DNA of 64,000 nt from Phoma sp. XZ068 (GCA_004835665.1 RBKR01000023.1:988842-1052841), one strand, 5' to 3'; shown: positions 13,782-26,404, numbered from the stretch's first letter. Program-made: numbers and translations. Notes: generated by a model not told the origin, from the sequence alone.

Positions 13782-14497
13782 ATGACGGATCCCGAGTGGC
13801 CTGAGCAGTACACGCTAAACAAGACAGTCAATGTGCCAAACAACGCTTTACCTGTGCTTGTTTATCGCAATGTTCTCCCTATACCCTTAAGCAGCGAATT
13901 TGCGCAACAGTTCTGCGAGAGAAACAGGTGGGAGAAGCGAGTAGGTGGTTGCGACATTATTTGGAGTGAGAATACTCACGTTTGTTCAGGGCGAGTGGGG
14001 AGAAATTAAGGTTGCACATTTCCATCCTAATACACACGAGTGCTATGGTAAGAACGATGACACGAGTGCATCCTCGAGGCTAACATGCACCATCAGCAAT
14101 ATTCCAAGGGACCTCATGTTTGGCTCTTGGACGCGGTTTGGACGATCATGGCACGGATGGCATTGAAGTCGACGTTTCGGCTGGTGACGTGATCGTTATT
14201 CCCGCAGGTGTCTCACATAGGTCGTTGAATTCGACCACTGACTACAGGTATATCGGTGTATACCCATACGTAGGTTAAATCACCGCAACTTTTGCACAAC
14301 AACTAACCGCCCTCAAGGAAGCACCACGCTGGAGAAATAATTTCTGTAAAGGCGAGGTTGAACTGGAAGAGTTAGCCGAGGAGATCAATCATGTCGAAGT
14401 ACCTGAATCGGATCCTGTTTTTGGCCATAATGGACCCTTAACTCAGATATGGAGGGCAGCGAGAATGGGGAACAACGCCTCTCATTCCAAACTGTAA
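13782..14497 (+). CDS. YjlB-like cupin protein, four small exons
   Basis: No long ORF is present, but four exons (13782-13940, 13990-14047, 14097-14269, 14318-14497) join in frame across introns of 49, 49 and 48 nt to 189 aa. Donors are GTAGGT, GTAAGA and GTAGGT, branch-like CTCAC, CTAAC and CTAAC are present, and acceptors are CAG, CAG and AAG. The product reads through the landmarks of the YjlB cupin family: PNNALPVLVYRNVLP, then HFHPNTHECYAIFQG (metal-ligand His/Glu set), SAGDVIVIPAGVSHRS, DYRYIGVYP, APRWRNNFCKG and VPESDPVFGHNGPL close to the C terminus. All are in the expected order and spacing, so the gene looks complete. The function of YjlB cupins is not established; a metal-binding beta-barrel in the cytoplasm is expected. 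Confidence 0.82.
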
Positions 14498-15799
14498 CAG
14501 GTATTTTAGATTGCAAGCATCGAACGGTGTGGTTGCTAAGTGACAAGACCCAATTCAGCATAACGCTCTATGATGCTTCGAGAAGTCCGCCAATTTAGTG
14601 TACTTTTTGAAATTTGGCTTGGCTATCGTTAAGCACAATGATGGAAAGGTAATTCGGGTCTCCCAAAGGTCAATCAGCCGGCAGTTCTGGAAACGAATTG
14701 GTGTTCCCAAAGTAAAGTTCGGCACGCTCATTTCGCCAGTCTGTGCTAGTGCCTCAGGACGGTGACAGACGGGAGTCTATCACAGTTTCTTGGGAATCAG
14801 TAATGGCATGCATAGGTGTAGTTCTGCCACAAGTGTACACAAAATAAGCATTTGAGGTTGTGTGGTGAGTATTTTGACTTACGGCTGCCTGATGTTGGTT
14901 AAACACATTGCAAAAAGCGGTTCCCTCACACGACAAGATGTTAGATTGAAATCCTAGAGCATGATTTGTTGCTTCCAAGGTTCGTTCTAGCTTAGCTTGT
15001 CTTGGTGATAAGCTAAACCGACGGAGCAGTGCTGAAGTATTTTATTAGCGAGCTGTGTGAATGTACACCACGTTCTAAACGGGCGGGATATTGTCAAATG
15101 TATTCTGGTCGCGTGGTGCATTTTCATCATTGCAGAAATGTAACAGTTTCAAGCCTTAGAAATGGCTTCCGAGAACATTCGTCGAAGCCCAGTGAGTTTA
15201 AGTTGAAAGCTCTCGGTCTTCAGTCTTGCGCTAAAGGATACTGGAAGAGTGACTGTGTGCAGGTTGTCATAATGTTTCCACAGCAATGCATACCATTGTT
15301 CTGCCTTTTTGGTGTACAGAGCCATAGTCCTAGCCTTGGAACGCTTGATCATATGCTCATATTTGTGACGTTCGCGGCTTCAGCGCCGCGGTTGTTGCTC
15401 GATGGCTTTGTCGCAAAAATCTTTCTACGGATATTTCTTATTTCTTTCTAGCACTACGATACGATTCAACACAGATTAGAGCTAATTGCGGATCTCCGCA
15501 TTACCCCACACAACTTCTCCGCGTTTTCGACGCCACTACTAGGACTGGGAACCCCGGACCGACCACGTGACCGGTCATTGTGGGTGGTGGCTTCGGGGAC
15601 GGCCTAAGCCACCGGACATTCTTGAATACATTTGAGTCTCAGGTTGGCCTCATTGAAGGCACCCTCACAGCATTGCTCGTGATCATTTTCTGACGCGAAC
15701 ATCAGTCTTGTTGATCGCAGGTCTACACTCCATCTCTCTCATCAGCCTACACACCGTTCATTACATTTCCAATCAACGACCAACCCTTAATTTGTTACG
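14498..15799. other. Intergenic, promoter side of the MFS gene
   Basis: Short ORFs only (largest 140 codons at 15029-15451, not recognisable). The last 250 bases form the promoter of the MFS gene and include the shared CACGTGACCGG site. Confidence 0.5.
15564..15574 (+). promoter_or_regulatory. Shared promoter motif CACGTGACCGG (copy 1)
   Basis: The motif lies about 230 bases before the MFS start. The same CACGTGACCG core recurs upstream of the Rieske, Zn2Cys6 and CGS-like genes. It contains an E-box (CACGTG) followed by a CCG triplet. A regulator cannot be assigned from sequence alone. Confidence 0.5.
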
Positions 15800-17703
15800 A
15801 TGGATATGGTGAACCAACCTAACCATCACAACGATTTGGAGAAAGACATGTCGAAAGGTCAGGTATCGACCGATCAAACGGTAGACATAGTCCACGGATC
15901 TACGGAATCGGTTCTTCAGCAAGATGGCGATCCTGCTCTCGTAGCCAAAATGAATTTGGTGAACAATGTAAAGATTCTCTGCTATTATTACATCATTCAT
16001 AGAGACAAGGTGCTAATACCATGGACAGGCCATCGAGGAAATTGGTTTCACTCCTTACCATCTCAAGCTCTTCTTCCTCAATGGCTTTGGGTGAGATTAC
16101 ACCCAAGATTTGTTCTTCACGTTTGGAACCATACTAAGCCATCCCAGATACGCAGCAGATTCCATGCTTGCCTTCCTTCCAAGTATCGCAGCTGGGAATG
16201 TCGTCGCTGAGTTCACAGTGGAATACCGAAGAGCGGGACAACTTGCGCTGTACATTGGTCTCTTGGTCGGTGCTCTTTTCTGGGGAATAACAGCTGATGT
16301 TGTTGGACGAAAGTGGGCTTTCAACCTCTCACTCCTCATTTGTTCTGTATTCGCCATTGTGGCTGGAGCTGCTCCGAACTATGAATCCTGGGTGTTCTTC
16401 AATGCCATGCTTGCGTTTGGAGCAGGCGGAAACTTGGTCCTTGACACAACTGTCTTTTTGGAATACCTTCCCCACAGCAAGTCATGGCTTGTAACGCTAA
16501 TGGCTGCGTGGTGGGGAGTAGGTCAGACCATTGCTGGACTGTACGCATGGATTTTCCTCCGTAAGTTCCGTCCCTCATCGCCTATATTTTCACGTGTGAT
16601 CCACACGCTACATGTAAGACTGTTGCGTATTGACTGATCGTTATAGCAAACTTCAGCTGTAGCACCACTGCAGACGTATGCTCCCGCAAAGACAATCAGG
16701 GGTGGCGTTATCTCTATTACACGAGCGGCGCGACTGTACTTCTCATGAGCATCCTTCGATTTACGGTCATCCGATTCCACGAAACCCCGAAATTCTCCTT
16801 GGGCCAGAACAACGATGAACATGTTGTTCAGACACTGCAAAGAATCGCGCAGAAACACAAGCGCCCCTTCACACTGACCACCGATCAACTTCGGGAATGC
16901 GGAGAGATCAGGATGTCTCATGCCAAAAACCGAGCATCGGTCTCGGAGCTGCTCGTTCACTACAGAGGTTTATTCAATACCAAACAACAAACACTTCTAA
17001 CTACACTCATCTGGTTCTCATGGGCATTGATCGGTATGGCATACCCGTTGTTCTATGTGTTCTTACCAGAGTACTTGGCTAGTCGCGGTGCAGACTTCGG
17101 TGAGACATCGACATACCTGACCTGGAGGAATTACGCCATCACAAGCACAATGGCTATTCCTGGGCCGATCATTGCCGGATATATGTGTAAAACAAAACTG
17201 CTTGGTCGCAAATATACAATGACTATTGGAGCAGTGATATCGAGTAAGTACTTACCCTCAGATCCTAGCAGGCGCGTATTAACCCTGTACAAGTGGCATT
17301 CTTTTTGGCATACACCACCGCACGGTCAGCTTCCCAGAATTTAGGATTCTCCTGTGCTATCAGCCTGGTTATTAATATTGTAAGAGCTTACCCTTACGCA
17401 TCATAATTCTTTCAGTAGGGTGGAGTTTGTGTTACTCGTAAAGGAAGCTAACAGGTGTGCTTTTAGTATTACGGAACCCTTTACGCCTACACTCCCGAGG
17501 CACTTCCCTCGGCTCACCGCGCTACAGGAAATGGTACTGCAGTCGCATGTAACAGACTTATGAGTATCATGGCTATGGTTGTTGCTTCATTTGCAGATAC
17601 CTCGAGCTCGGTGCCGATTTACCTATGCGCTGCGCTCTTTGGAGTGATGGGCATAATTTCGGCTATCTTTCCTTTCGAGCCTGCGCGAAAGCAAGCATTG
17701 TAG
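15800..17703 (+). CDS. MFS transporter, SV2/SVOP-like
   Basis: Six exons (15800-15967, 16029-16090, 16148-16560, 16647-17243, 17294-17379, 17467-17703) join in frame to 520 aa. Introns are 61, 57, 86, 50 and 87 nt, and the fourth uses an AAG acceptor. The N-terminal landmark IEEIGFTPYHLKLFFLNGFG followed by YAADSML is characteristic of the SV2/SVOP branch of the major facilitator superfamily. The loop ITADVVGRKWAF is the MFS signature between helices 2 and 3, and a long central loop (residues about 230-290) separates two six-helix halves. It should be a plasma-membrane carrier; the substrate (small organic acid, amine or secondary metabolite) is not evident. It converges with the Rieske oxygenase gene and shares a promoter motif with it, suggesting uptake or export linked to that enzyme. 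Confidence 0.88.
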
Positions 17704-18487
17704 GTCGTTGTGTGAGGCAATATGATGTATTGACTATTGTGAGACCTGTCAACTCTTACTCTTGGATATCCATGGTCGCTATAAACCCTCGTTTCATTGG
17801 TAGTGTAGGGAAGGACATGTTCAACTAGGCCGCTCTTTTTGTAACAATATCACCTCCAAACAAACCTGGATGCTAAAGCACTTAATTACAAAGTGTTTTA
17901 TTCCCGCCATTACATATTCCTATCTTCGTTACGATTTTGCGCTCCCGTTGCATTGGAAATTCCTGGTCGTGCACGTTAAAAACAGTTCATGTCTGCAAAG
18001 AACAAGTACCTCAGATTGGGCCGTGATATACGAACGCCGGTACAATAACCAGGAATAACTATCGAGATTAGGTTGCTGTCTTCGAACCACTAACCCTCGT
18101 TCCTTTCGGCACTGTAACACAAAGCTGCGTCCATAGAGCGTCGTTCTCTTAGCCTTCCTGTTTTCTCAATCCACATCTCGAAATATGCCGCGTCCCGATC
18201 CGCCTGTTGCTTTCTTTGAAGCTTGCGAGACCGGAGGACGGAACACGGTCCGCGGGTTTGGGAAGACCGGTCGCCGCCGTGACCCGGAGACGCGGGAAAC
18301 GAGACCGACTCCGAACAATTTACGGCATAAGGCTCGCACCGCCTCGACCCGCAGCGCAATTGACTTTGCCAAATGTACATTACGGATGAAGGTGTTGTTT
18401 GAGACGTTGATTGATCATTAAAAGTACAGGTAGTCATGTATGTACCGAGTATTGCGTTGAAAGAAGGGCCCAGTCGAACATTGCAAA
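17704..18487. other. Intergenic between convergent MFS and Rieske genes
   Basis: No gene. A GC-rich patch at 18225-18330 contains several CGG/CCG triplets, including an overlapping CGGTCCG. ORFs here (60-134 codons, overlapping on both strands) look random. Confidence 0.45.
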
Positions 18488-19769
18488 CTACCAACTCAGC
18501 GCTGTTTGAGACTTTGAGTCACAAGCCAAGCCTGAGCAGAAGTCCATCTCTCTCCCAACCTCAGCGTCGTCCAACCTTTGTGTAGCAGGCCAAATTTCCT
18601 TCCCAATCTTCTCCTCTTGCGCTCGGTGCTCTAGAATGTACTTCTTGACTAAGGATTGGAAATACAATGGACCTGACTCATATTCAGGGTGCATCCGGCC
18701 ATTCACGTACACTCCTGCATTGAAACTCGCTTGTGTATGGTTGCAGAGCCATTTATCCTCTGCAAGAACGCGCTTGAAGAATTGGTTGACACGTTCGAAG
18801 TCCTCATCGGTAGCATCTTTGTGCCGGTAGACGTCGTACTCCATTGAGCAAGTTGTCGCCGACGTGGGGACGCATCTCATGTAATAGAAGAAATCAGGTC
18901 TGTGGACTGTTAGCTGATCGAAGTTGGGAGGCGAAGAGGGCAAACACTGACGACACACTCATACAAGCATTGGGAAAGTAATATGTGCTTGCAACCTGGA
19001 CCTTCCCCTCATTTAGTCCAGCCTCTTGTCGTTTGTTGAAATGCCTCAAAGACCCTTCATTGCCCTCGACTTTATAAGCGTGAAGATCGACCAGACCTCT
19101 CGTGTCAGGATGGGCTGTGCGACAATGGAGGCACTCATTGTAATTGTCAGCCAATACTTTCCAGTTGCAGTCGGCTTCCTGGACCCAGGTGTGGTGGTAT
19201 GGATAATCAGAAAAGTTAAACGGTTCGAACCGCTTGTGCGTGTCAGACCCGGGGAATTGTGCCTCCCAAGACACTGTAGGCACCTCGGCGGCATCGAAAT
19301 TCACCCAGACGAATCCCAGCTTGTCGGCATGTACGTGAATTGGGAGCAGATTGTTGCTGCTCTTCTCGAATTCTGATAGATTTTCAAAATGTGGTGCTTT
19401 AGCCAGCTTCCCATCAATCCCGTATGACCAGCCGTGATACTTGCAAGATAAGATCTTGACATTTCCGCTGTCATCGTGTACAAGAGGGAAGCCTCGGTGT
19501 CGGCAGATGTTGTGATAGCCTTTGAGATTGCTGTTTCGATCGAGGCACAGAAAGAAGGAGAAACCTGCCTCTGTGAAACGATGATAATCTCCAGGCGCCT
19601 GGAAGCGATTTTTGTGTGTTATGAGCATCCACCGCTTGGAGAATATTGCTCGTCGCTCGAGCTCATAGAGCTCAGGGCTACGATACCATGAAGCTGGGAG
19701 TCCCTGCTGAACTCTGGTCTGAGGGGTCGAGGTGTCGTAGCCCAGAAGCGATTTTACATACGAAGCCAT
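18488..19769 (-). CDS. Rieske 2Fe-2S ring-hydroxylating-type oxygenase, alpha subunit
   Basis: Exons 19769-18952 and 18899-18488 with a 52-nt intron (GTCAGT donor, CTAAC branch, CAG acceptor, phase 2) give 409 aa. The Rieske cluster ligands are C89, H91, C109 and H112 (CRHRG...CKYHGWSY). The mononuclear iron site is in DNYNECLHCRTAH, with H215 and H220. The C-terminal half matches the catalytic domain of choline-monooxygenase-like fungal enzymes (CSMEYDVYRHKDATDEDF). Such enzymes hydroxylate aromatic rings or N-methyl/quaternary amines and need a separate reductase, which I do not see nearby. No signal peptide, so it is probably cytosolic. The promoter carries a CACGTGACCGG site at 20019-20029. 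Confidence 0.88.
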
Positions 19770-20018
19770 GTTTATTTGAGATAATAATGGAAGACCTTGG
19801 ATGGTTCCGTGTATTGTTTGCTGGTGGTTCTTGCTGGTCGCTGTTTGCTGAACTTTGAACTATATAAGCCTCCAATTGACTAATCTTCAAACGGCATTCG
19901 GGGTAGGATCCCGTGTGGAACGTGCCTTTACCCTAGAAGCAACCCCACACGGAGCATTGGAGGGCCGGACAGGCTCGCAATCCGGTCTTCCACGCGTTGG
20001 TAGCACGGCTATTCCGTG

Positions 20019-20029
20019 CACGTGACCGG
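20019..20029 (+). promoter_or_regulatory. Shared promoter motif CACGTGACCGG (copy 2)
   Basis: Lies about 250 bases upstream of the Rieske gene, which reads leftward. With its left flank it shares the 16-mer TCCGTGCACGTGACCG exactly with the copy before the Zn2Cys6 gene at 28206. Confidence 0.55.
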
Positions 20030-23000
20030 AACTCTATGAATATCTCCGGAGAAGAATCGCTTCTATTGGCCGAACAATTTCAGCAAACGTCCTTCGATAA
20101 TGCTACAATTTAACTACTATGGATGCTTACGTTAATATTCATCGGTCTCAAAATAATGTATCACATACTTGGAATAACTTATCATACTACTCAGCGGCGC
20201 TATGATCAAACCTCGATATCGATGTGGTGGGCGGTATCGAACAGCTGCGCTTTTAGCTCTTAAGTACGCAAATTCTTCTAGGGAAACATACCATGGCGTT
20301 CTTGGTTCTGATTACAGCGCTTAGACTCTGCAGATATAATTACCCAAAACGCTGTGAGTGTGCTGGTTATGTCAGCTAAGCCCGATGGAGTTGTGTGTAT
20401 ACTTTAAGGCGCAGCAGGAAATTCAGAAGTGAAGAGACATCTGTCGGTAACGGATTTTTTATCAATCCAGCTCTGTCTTGCCTGAATCTTCAGGTCAGAG
20501 ATTCCTGCATGCACGATAAGGGTCAAATCGTTCAAAGGAGCAAGTATACTGTGTGCTACCTTGTTAGTGTAAGCTTAGCGTTGCCAAGTAGAGCTGTCTA
20601 TTGATACCTAGGTTCAGCGTCGCCAAGTCTACCTAATTCAGCCAAGAGCTGGATACCAAGTGTTACTAAATAAGCACCTGCTCAAGAGGGAATTGATGCT
20701 TGTGTATATTGCCTAGACTACAGTATGGTAGGGGCAAGTATTCGAAGTGGGGTACCAAAGCACGTACAGGGAGGGCACTAACTCAAACTAGAGGCACCCT
20801 ACTTTCAATACTTATCCTTGAGATACTGTAGAGGCTGCCCTCCCCTAAGTGTCTAGCCCTAGGTTTCTCAAAACTCATTCTCTAGAGAGATCTTCTTTTT
20901 CTATCCAGTCATCCGGCCATGCCAAAATGAACATTATGGCTTTTAACTGAGTTTTACCGAATTGTCCTTTAATCCAGACCGAATTCCACGGCATCTAATA
21001 ATGGGTCCCTCTCAACTAGATACAGCCCACAAGCCCAAAATCCAGAGCACACAGACATCAACGAAATTTTTGCCCGGCTAAAATTGTCAGTCATGAATCC
21101 ACCATTCTCGGCGCAGATATTCGATGTCAATTCTCCGCCACAACGGCAACCGTTCTTCACAGACTCAAGATAATGTGTAACAGAGGCGGCGGCAACAACA
21201 ACAACAGGCCCTTCATATCTCAACTGTACTTTGTAATGCAGCCATTGCACGGCTAGCGGCATTGGCACGACGCTGGACTCAAGTATGATATGAACGCCCG
21301 GCGCCAGGGCTGATCGAAAACGGTGATGGACGTCCAATCTCCGTTAAGCAATTCATCCAAGCCACCCACGAATACGCCGCTCCCCTGCGTGAGATCCCTT
21401 GTCGAAGCTTGGACATTGACGCACATTGACGGCCCGTCTACGTGGCCTAGCGCACGCTTACTCTATCAATTAGCCATGCTGTCCGACAGCACAGCCCTGG
21501 GCAAGCAATGCCCCGCTCTCGAATTTCATGTAGTTGAGGATACTAGTAAAAGTGGAGATGAGTCGGCGTGGCTGTTCAAACCCCGCGAGACTCATTTCAG
21601 CATTAATTCTGTGATCTTTTGATATCATGATCTATACATGGAATAAGAACCGTACCATAGACGTAATACTTTTAGTATTCCGCGATTATAGAATCCTTTT
21701 AGCACGCTCTGTTAGATATCTTACTGGCTGAACCACTTGCATTAGCTAAGATTTGATACTTCTACATGCTACTGCACTCAAGCCAGCGACTGTTGTACTG
21801 GGATTAGGATTGCAATCAAGTAAATTCTTTGTCATTTTGTTCAGTTACTGCTAAATGGATCCGATGTTAGTAATCGTATTGTCAAAAGTAGGATTTTCCG
21901 CTTTGCTGAACATACGCAACTGTGATTGCACCATATTGCTTCGTTGCTTGTTTCTGCGGAACTAGAAAGCAAGATCACTCACTATCAAACACTGTCATCG
22001 ATGAGTCTTCTTTCATAGGTGGATATCTGCATCTGGGCTTCAGGAATATGATAGGTACCTCAAGCCTGTCTCTGGTAAGTATTGCATATATATTGCAGCA
22101 ATAATCGACAATGCCGCTTCAAAATCACAGCACCACAGACAGGGCAGACCGGCGAGGACTGAGTTTTGCTTTAAGGCGCCCTTAAGATAAGTCATATTGG
22201 GAGGCGGACGGTACTTTGAAACACGAGGGTACCTAGGTGCTTCGCAATGACGTAGTTGAGAAAACGATAGGAAATTTGATGATCTTGAAGTCCAAGCCAA
22301 GCTGAACGTAACACATTGATTACTGCTAGCGCGGAGAATGTGTAAAGTTGGCGGAGGTCAGCACAGGAAGAGAGACCGGAATTCGTGAGCCATACATGAG
22401 CTCGAGAGTGAAGTCCAAGATACACTGGTGTGTGCGACTGAGATTTGAAGCGAGAGAAAACTAGCCAAGAAGAGAATGTTGGGCAGGAGGAGTAGACTGA
22501 GTTACTGATAGCGAATCCATTCACGACAGGTTGATTTTCGCCGTGAGAAAGAATAGCACAAATCGGAATACACCCAGAACCGCTTATTCGCCCATCAGAA
22601 GCAAGCTGAGACTCCGCTGGCAAACGATGTCGTCCTCCTAAAAGCTGGCACATATCAAGCTGACAAAATCAACGCAGCACTGCTACTGCTACACACACTG
22701 AACTAACATGCATGAGTTCTTCTCTGCGGATATATGCTCTTTGAGGAATGAGTGACATGCAAACCACCACTAGTCGATTTGCTCCGTGTTATTTTGAGAA
22801 GACAGTCAAGAGTCAACATGGCAAGTACACGAAGGAAATAGCGTCGTCCCAACACAGAACTAAGTTTCGGTTCATCTGTCATGTATCCGTTGTTTCGCCG
22901 ACCAAATTTGCACTTCAATTCAATAACTATATCAACCTGTCTTCCATCGACCTGAAGTACGTGAGGAATCATAAGATGTTCGATGTAATGCTCCCAGGGA

Positions 23001-23721
23001 GTAATGTAAGAATAGTTGGCAACGTGATCAGCGGATTGATTAAGTAAATCTGTGCATGGATATTAGCTCGACAGTAGACAACAACAGGTCACGTTGGCTA
23101 CAGTCACAGCTCTTACACCGTTGGTTGCTACCGTACAAGTCGACCAAGCATATACCCTCCAGCTTGATAGTTCTTTCCGTTGGTCGCATGCTCACGACCG
23201 GACTACGGATACATTGGGCTTACCCAGCTAGGGATTTGCTGGTAAAAATGAAAGTCGCAGCATACGTACGCGGAAGTGATAACACCCGTACGAGTATATA
23301 GAGCTAGAATACCAGTCCTGTTTTCGGGCCTACACTCAGCATCCCAACCTCGGGTACGGGTTTCCAGGAGCCCGAGGGGACGGGAAGATTGCAGGAATGA
23401 AATCCGAAGCTGGTCCTACAAGGCACCCTTTCGAAAACATAGTCAAGTCGGCAAGAATGCGTTGGGATGACTTGTTCGATGTTTCTGATCGGGACGGAGC
23501 TCATGTGTGGTCCGTTCCGATGGTGTTGTCTTGGCATTGCAGGGGACGCAGCACGTCTGAGCTAATTACAACGGAGCCGCGTTTCGATATTGAAAACTTG
23601 CTATTCAAGGATACTACGGACAAGTTATTAGTATTTGTTCTAAATCCACACGGATCATAGCTAAAGTACTTAAACCCGCGGCTCTTCCAGGTCTGGATAA
23701 TGGAACACTGCCAACTCCTCC

Positions 23722-23781
23722 TAACACCAACTTCACCAACACCAACTTCACCAACACCAACTTCACCAACACCGACAGCAC
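23722..23781. repeat. 15-bp tandem repeat in the DJ-1 gene leader
   Basis: Four consecutive 15-mers, three nearly identical (CAACACCAACTTCAC) and the last diverged. They end 7 bases before the start codon of the DJ-1 gene, so they should lie in its 5' leader. Such C/A-rich leaders are common in fungal transcripts. Confidence 0.85.
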
Positions 23782-23788
23782 CAGCACT

Positions 23789-24545
23789 ATGTCTTCTGAC
23801 CAGAAACCCCTTCGTATCGGTGTCCTGATCGAGGACATCCAGTTCACCGATGTTGCTGCCCTTGATATTCTCGGCAGCATGTCAAGTCAATACATTGGTG
23901 CACTATCCCAAGGAATCCCTAAGCTCAAGGAGATTCTGCCGCTCTCCTCGCCGCATGAGTATTTTCACATCGCTTCAACGACGGCCTCGCCTACCCAGAT
24001 GACCGGCGGCTTGAAGGCTCAAGCAACTCATACCTACGCGGAGGCCCCCCGTGACCTCGATATCCTTATCGTTGGAGGTCCGAATCCAATGCAGGAGATA
24101 GAAGAGGCTCTGCAGTTTATGAGAGAAGCCGCAAAGCAAACAAAGTACATCTTGGTGATTTGTACAGGAGGCATCTGGGTTGCCAGGAGTGGTATCTTGG
24201 ATGGTAGGAAGGCTACTGCGAATCGCGTCTACCTGCCCTTGGCAAGACAGGTCCGCCCTCAGGTTGAGTGGCAGGACCAGAGGTGGGTTCGCCACGAGGG
24301 TCACTTTGAAGGAGCTCAGATCTGGACTGCTGGTGGCGTAGGATGCGGTAAGATATCTCCTTTAGTCTTCTTTAAGTTCTCCTCCATTAAATGGTGCTAA
24401 CGCTGAAACAGGTATTGATATGACCATTGAGTTCGCAAGGCAAAACATGGATCCAAAGCTACTTGAGTGCGCTGCTGCGTGTCTGGATCTTGATTTGAAG
24501 GGGCGAGGGCAATTCTATGATACAATTGAGGATGCATACTTTTAG
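23789..24545 (+). CDS. DJ-1/PfpI superfamily protein
   Basis: Exons 23789-24347 and 24412-24545 (64-nt intron, GTAAGA donor, GCTAAC branch, CAG acceptor) give 230 aa. The class I glutamine-amidotransferase-like fold of the DJ-1/PfpI family is marked by the N-terminal strand LRIGVLIEDIQFTD (acidic residue E15), by DLDILIVGGPNP and by the nucleophile elbow VICTGGIWVARSGILDG with C125. Members include glyoxalase III-type enzymes, isonitrile hydratase-like proteins and chaperones, so the reaction is not determined. The gene converges with the aldehyde dehydrogenase gene, about 200 bases apart. Confidence 0.85.
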
Positions 24546-24745
24546 ACGGGAAATATCTTTCTATAGCCAATATTACTTAAGCGTATAGACGACACCGGTG
24601 CACAGGGTAGCTAAGGTAATTAGCCAAGTGCCATGGTAGGATACTAAATTTCAGAAGGAGTATCAAATAACCTAAAGAGCATTGTTAGTATCTAAAGTCT
24701 ATTCGGCATCTTATCGCCTTATACTCTAGTTTCTCCAAACTGACC

Positions 24746-26404
24746 TTAGGGGTTGACTGTGAGTGTTGCTGTCTTCTGGATAAGGTATTCCTCGATAGCA
24801 ACATCCTTCCCGGCCTCCTTTCCATATCCAGATGCCTTGATGCCACCGAAGGGGGACTCGGCACAAGATGAATTGCCTAGAGTAGCTGTTAGGTATCAAT
24901 GACTTTTGGGCTGGACTAGAGAAGAAAATCATACCAGTGTTCATACCGATCATACCAGCTTCGAGACTTTCACAAAGTCTCCAAGTCCGATCCACATCCT
25001 TTGTAAAGAAATACGAGGCCAAGCCCATAGAGGTATTATTGGCCATCTGAACAACTTCGTCCTCCGTATCGAACCTGTATATCCCTAGCAATGGTCCAAA
25101 TATCTCTTCTTGTGTGGTAAGCATGTTCGGCTTCATGCCCGAGATGATTGTCGGCTCAAAGAAATATCCGTTCTGATTTTCGGCTTGCCTTCCACCGCAA
25201 AGAACACGACCGCCTTTTTTGATCGCATCTTCGACGTGATTCTGCAACTTCTCAATGCCGCGGCCAGTTGTCAATGGCCCCATTGTCGTACCAGGTGTTG
25301 CTCCATGTCCGACAACAAGTGTTTTGGTCTGTTCGAGCAGCATTTCTGTAAATTTATCGTGGATTCCAGTTTGGACGTATACCCGATTAGCATGGGTACA
25401 AGCCTGACCAGCTGTACGCCACTTCAGGATCATAAGAGCGGCAATGGCTTGCTCCAAGTCACCATCATCAAAAACAATGAACGGACAATTGCCGCCAAGC
25501 TCCATGGTGAGTTTCTTCAGCCCGTCACTGCAGTGTCTGGCAACAATGCTCCCGACTGAAGTGCTGCCGGTGAAGGTAACCTTTCGTACGAGCGGATGCT
25601 TGCAGAGTCGTTCGCTGACCGCTGGCGTGTTCTCGTTGTCAGTCAAGATGACATTGAGTACTCCTTTTGGAAGACCCGCCCGTAAAGCAAGGTCCGCAAG
25701 GGCTAGAACACTCATAGGAGTCTCTGGAGAGGGTTTGACGATCATGGAGCACCCTGCAGCCAACGCTGCTGCAACCTTACGAATGATCATAGCGACGGGA
25801 AAGTTCCAGGGTACCAGAGCGACACTTACACCGATAGGCTGTTTGATGACAAACGTCCGGCGATTGGACACGGAAGGCTGGGCAATAGTACCCCGTATTC
25901 GCTCAGCCTCCCCAGCGAACCACCAGGCGAATCCAAGGGCATAATCCACTTCACCCACCGCTTCCACCATAGGTTTTCCTGTCTCGTAGACAACAATCTT
26001 AGCAATGTCCTCGCGGGCGTCGGTGATAAGCTGATGCCATTTCAGGAGGACTTTTGCTCGCTCTCGCGGATTCACAAGACGGTAGCTGAGGAACGCCTTG
26101 TGCGACGATTCCACGTACCCATCAACGTCCGAATCTTCGTTCAGAGAGCATGATGCCCATGTTTTCTTCGTCCCAGGATCTGTACAAGAGATAAGAAGGA
26201 GCCACAGCATTGCAGCGGTACGATGTCGACTAACCTTCGACATCAAAACGTTTAAACGATCCTGCCTGAACCCACTGACCATCTTTCAACGAATCCTGAT
26301 GCAGAAGGGTCGGATCGTCAAGCTGTTCGATGAAGCATAAGCATTTGATCTGATTTGGCCAAGGGTAGTGTGCATCGTACTGTGAATGGCAGCAAGGGAG
26401 ACAT
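24746..26404 (-). CDS. Aldehyde dehydrogenase, succinate-semialdehyde type
   Basis: Four exons (26404-26381, 26322-26235, 26179-24935, 24876-24746; introns 58, 55 and 58 nt) join in frame to 495 aa. I chose the start MSPLLPFT because the downstream frame LDDPTLLHQD has no ATG of its own and the first intron connects them. ALDH landmarks are present: VPWNFPVAMI, KPSPETPMS, FTGSTSVG (cofactor site), ELGGNCPFI with the general-base Glu, GQACTHANRVYVQ with the catalytic Cys, EEIFGPLL and SPFGGIKASGYGKEAG. The overall match is to succinate-semialdehyde dehydrogenase [NAD(P)+], which makes succinate in the GABA shunt; related enzymes act on other omega-semialdehydes. It diverges from the homoserine dehydrogenase gene, 505 bases apart, so the two may share regulation. 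Confidence 0.88.

Larger units (their letters stand above)
19770..23788. other. Four-kilobase intergenic region
   Basis: No intact gene. A coding-like plus-strand stretch at about 21219-21430 reads LCNAAIARLAALARRWTQV, a stop, then NGDGRPISVKQFIQATHEY and a further stop. It may be a relic of an unidentified gene. The rest holds only scattered short ORFs. An inverted pair CCTCGGG/CCCGAGG lies near 23347-23378. Confidence 0.4.

Noticed and set aside
18090..18494. 134-codon minus ORF and overlapping plus ORFs in the MFS-Rieske gap
   Set aside because: Overlap one another in a GC-rich patch and show no conserved motif.
20969..21337. 122-codon minus-strand ORF
   Set aside because: Antisense to the more protein-like plus-strand relic and not similar to any family I know.
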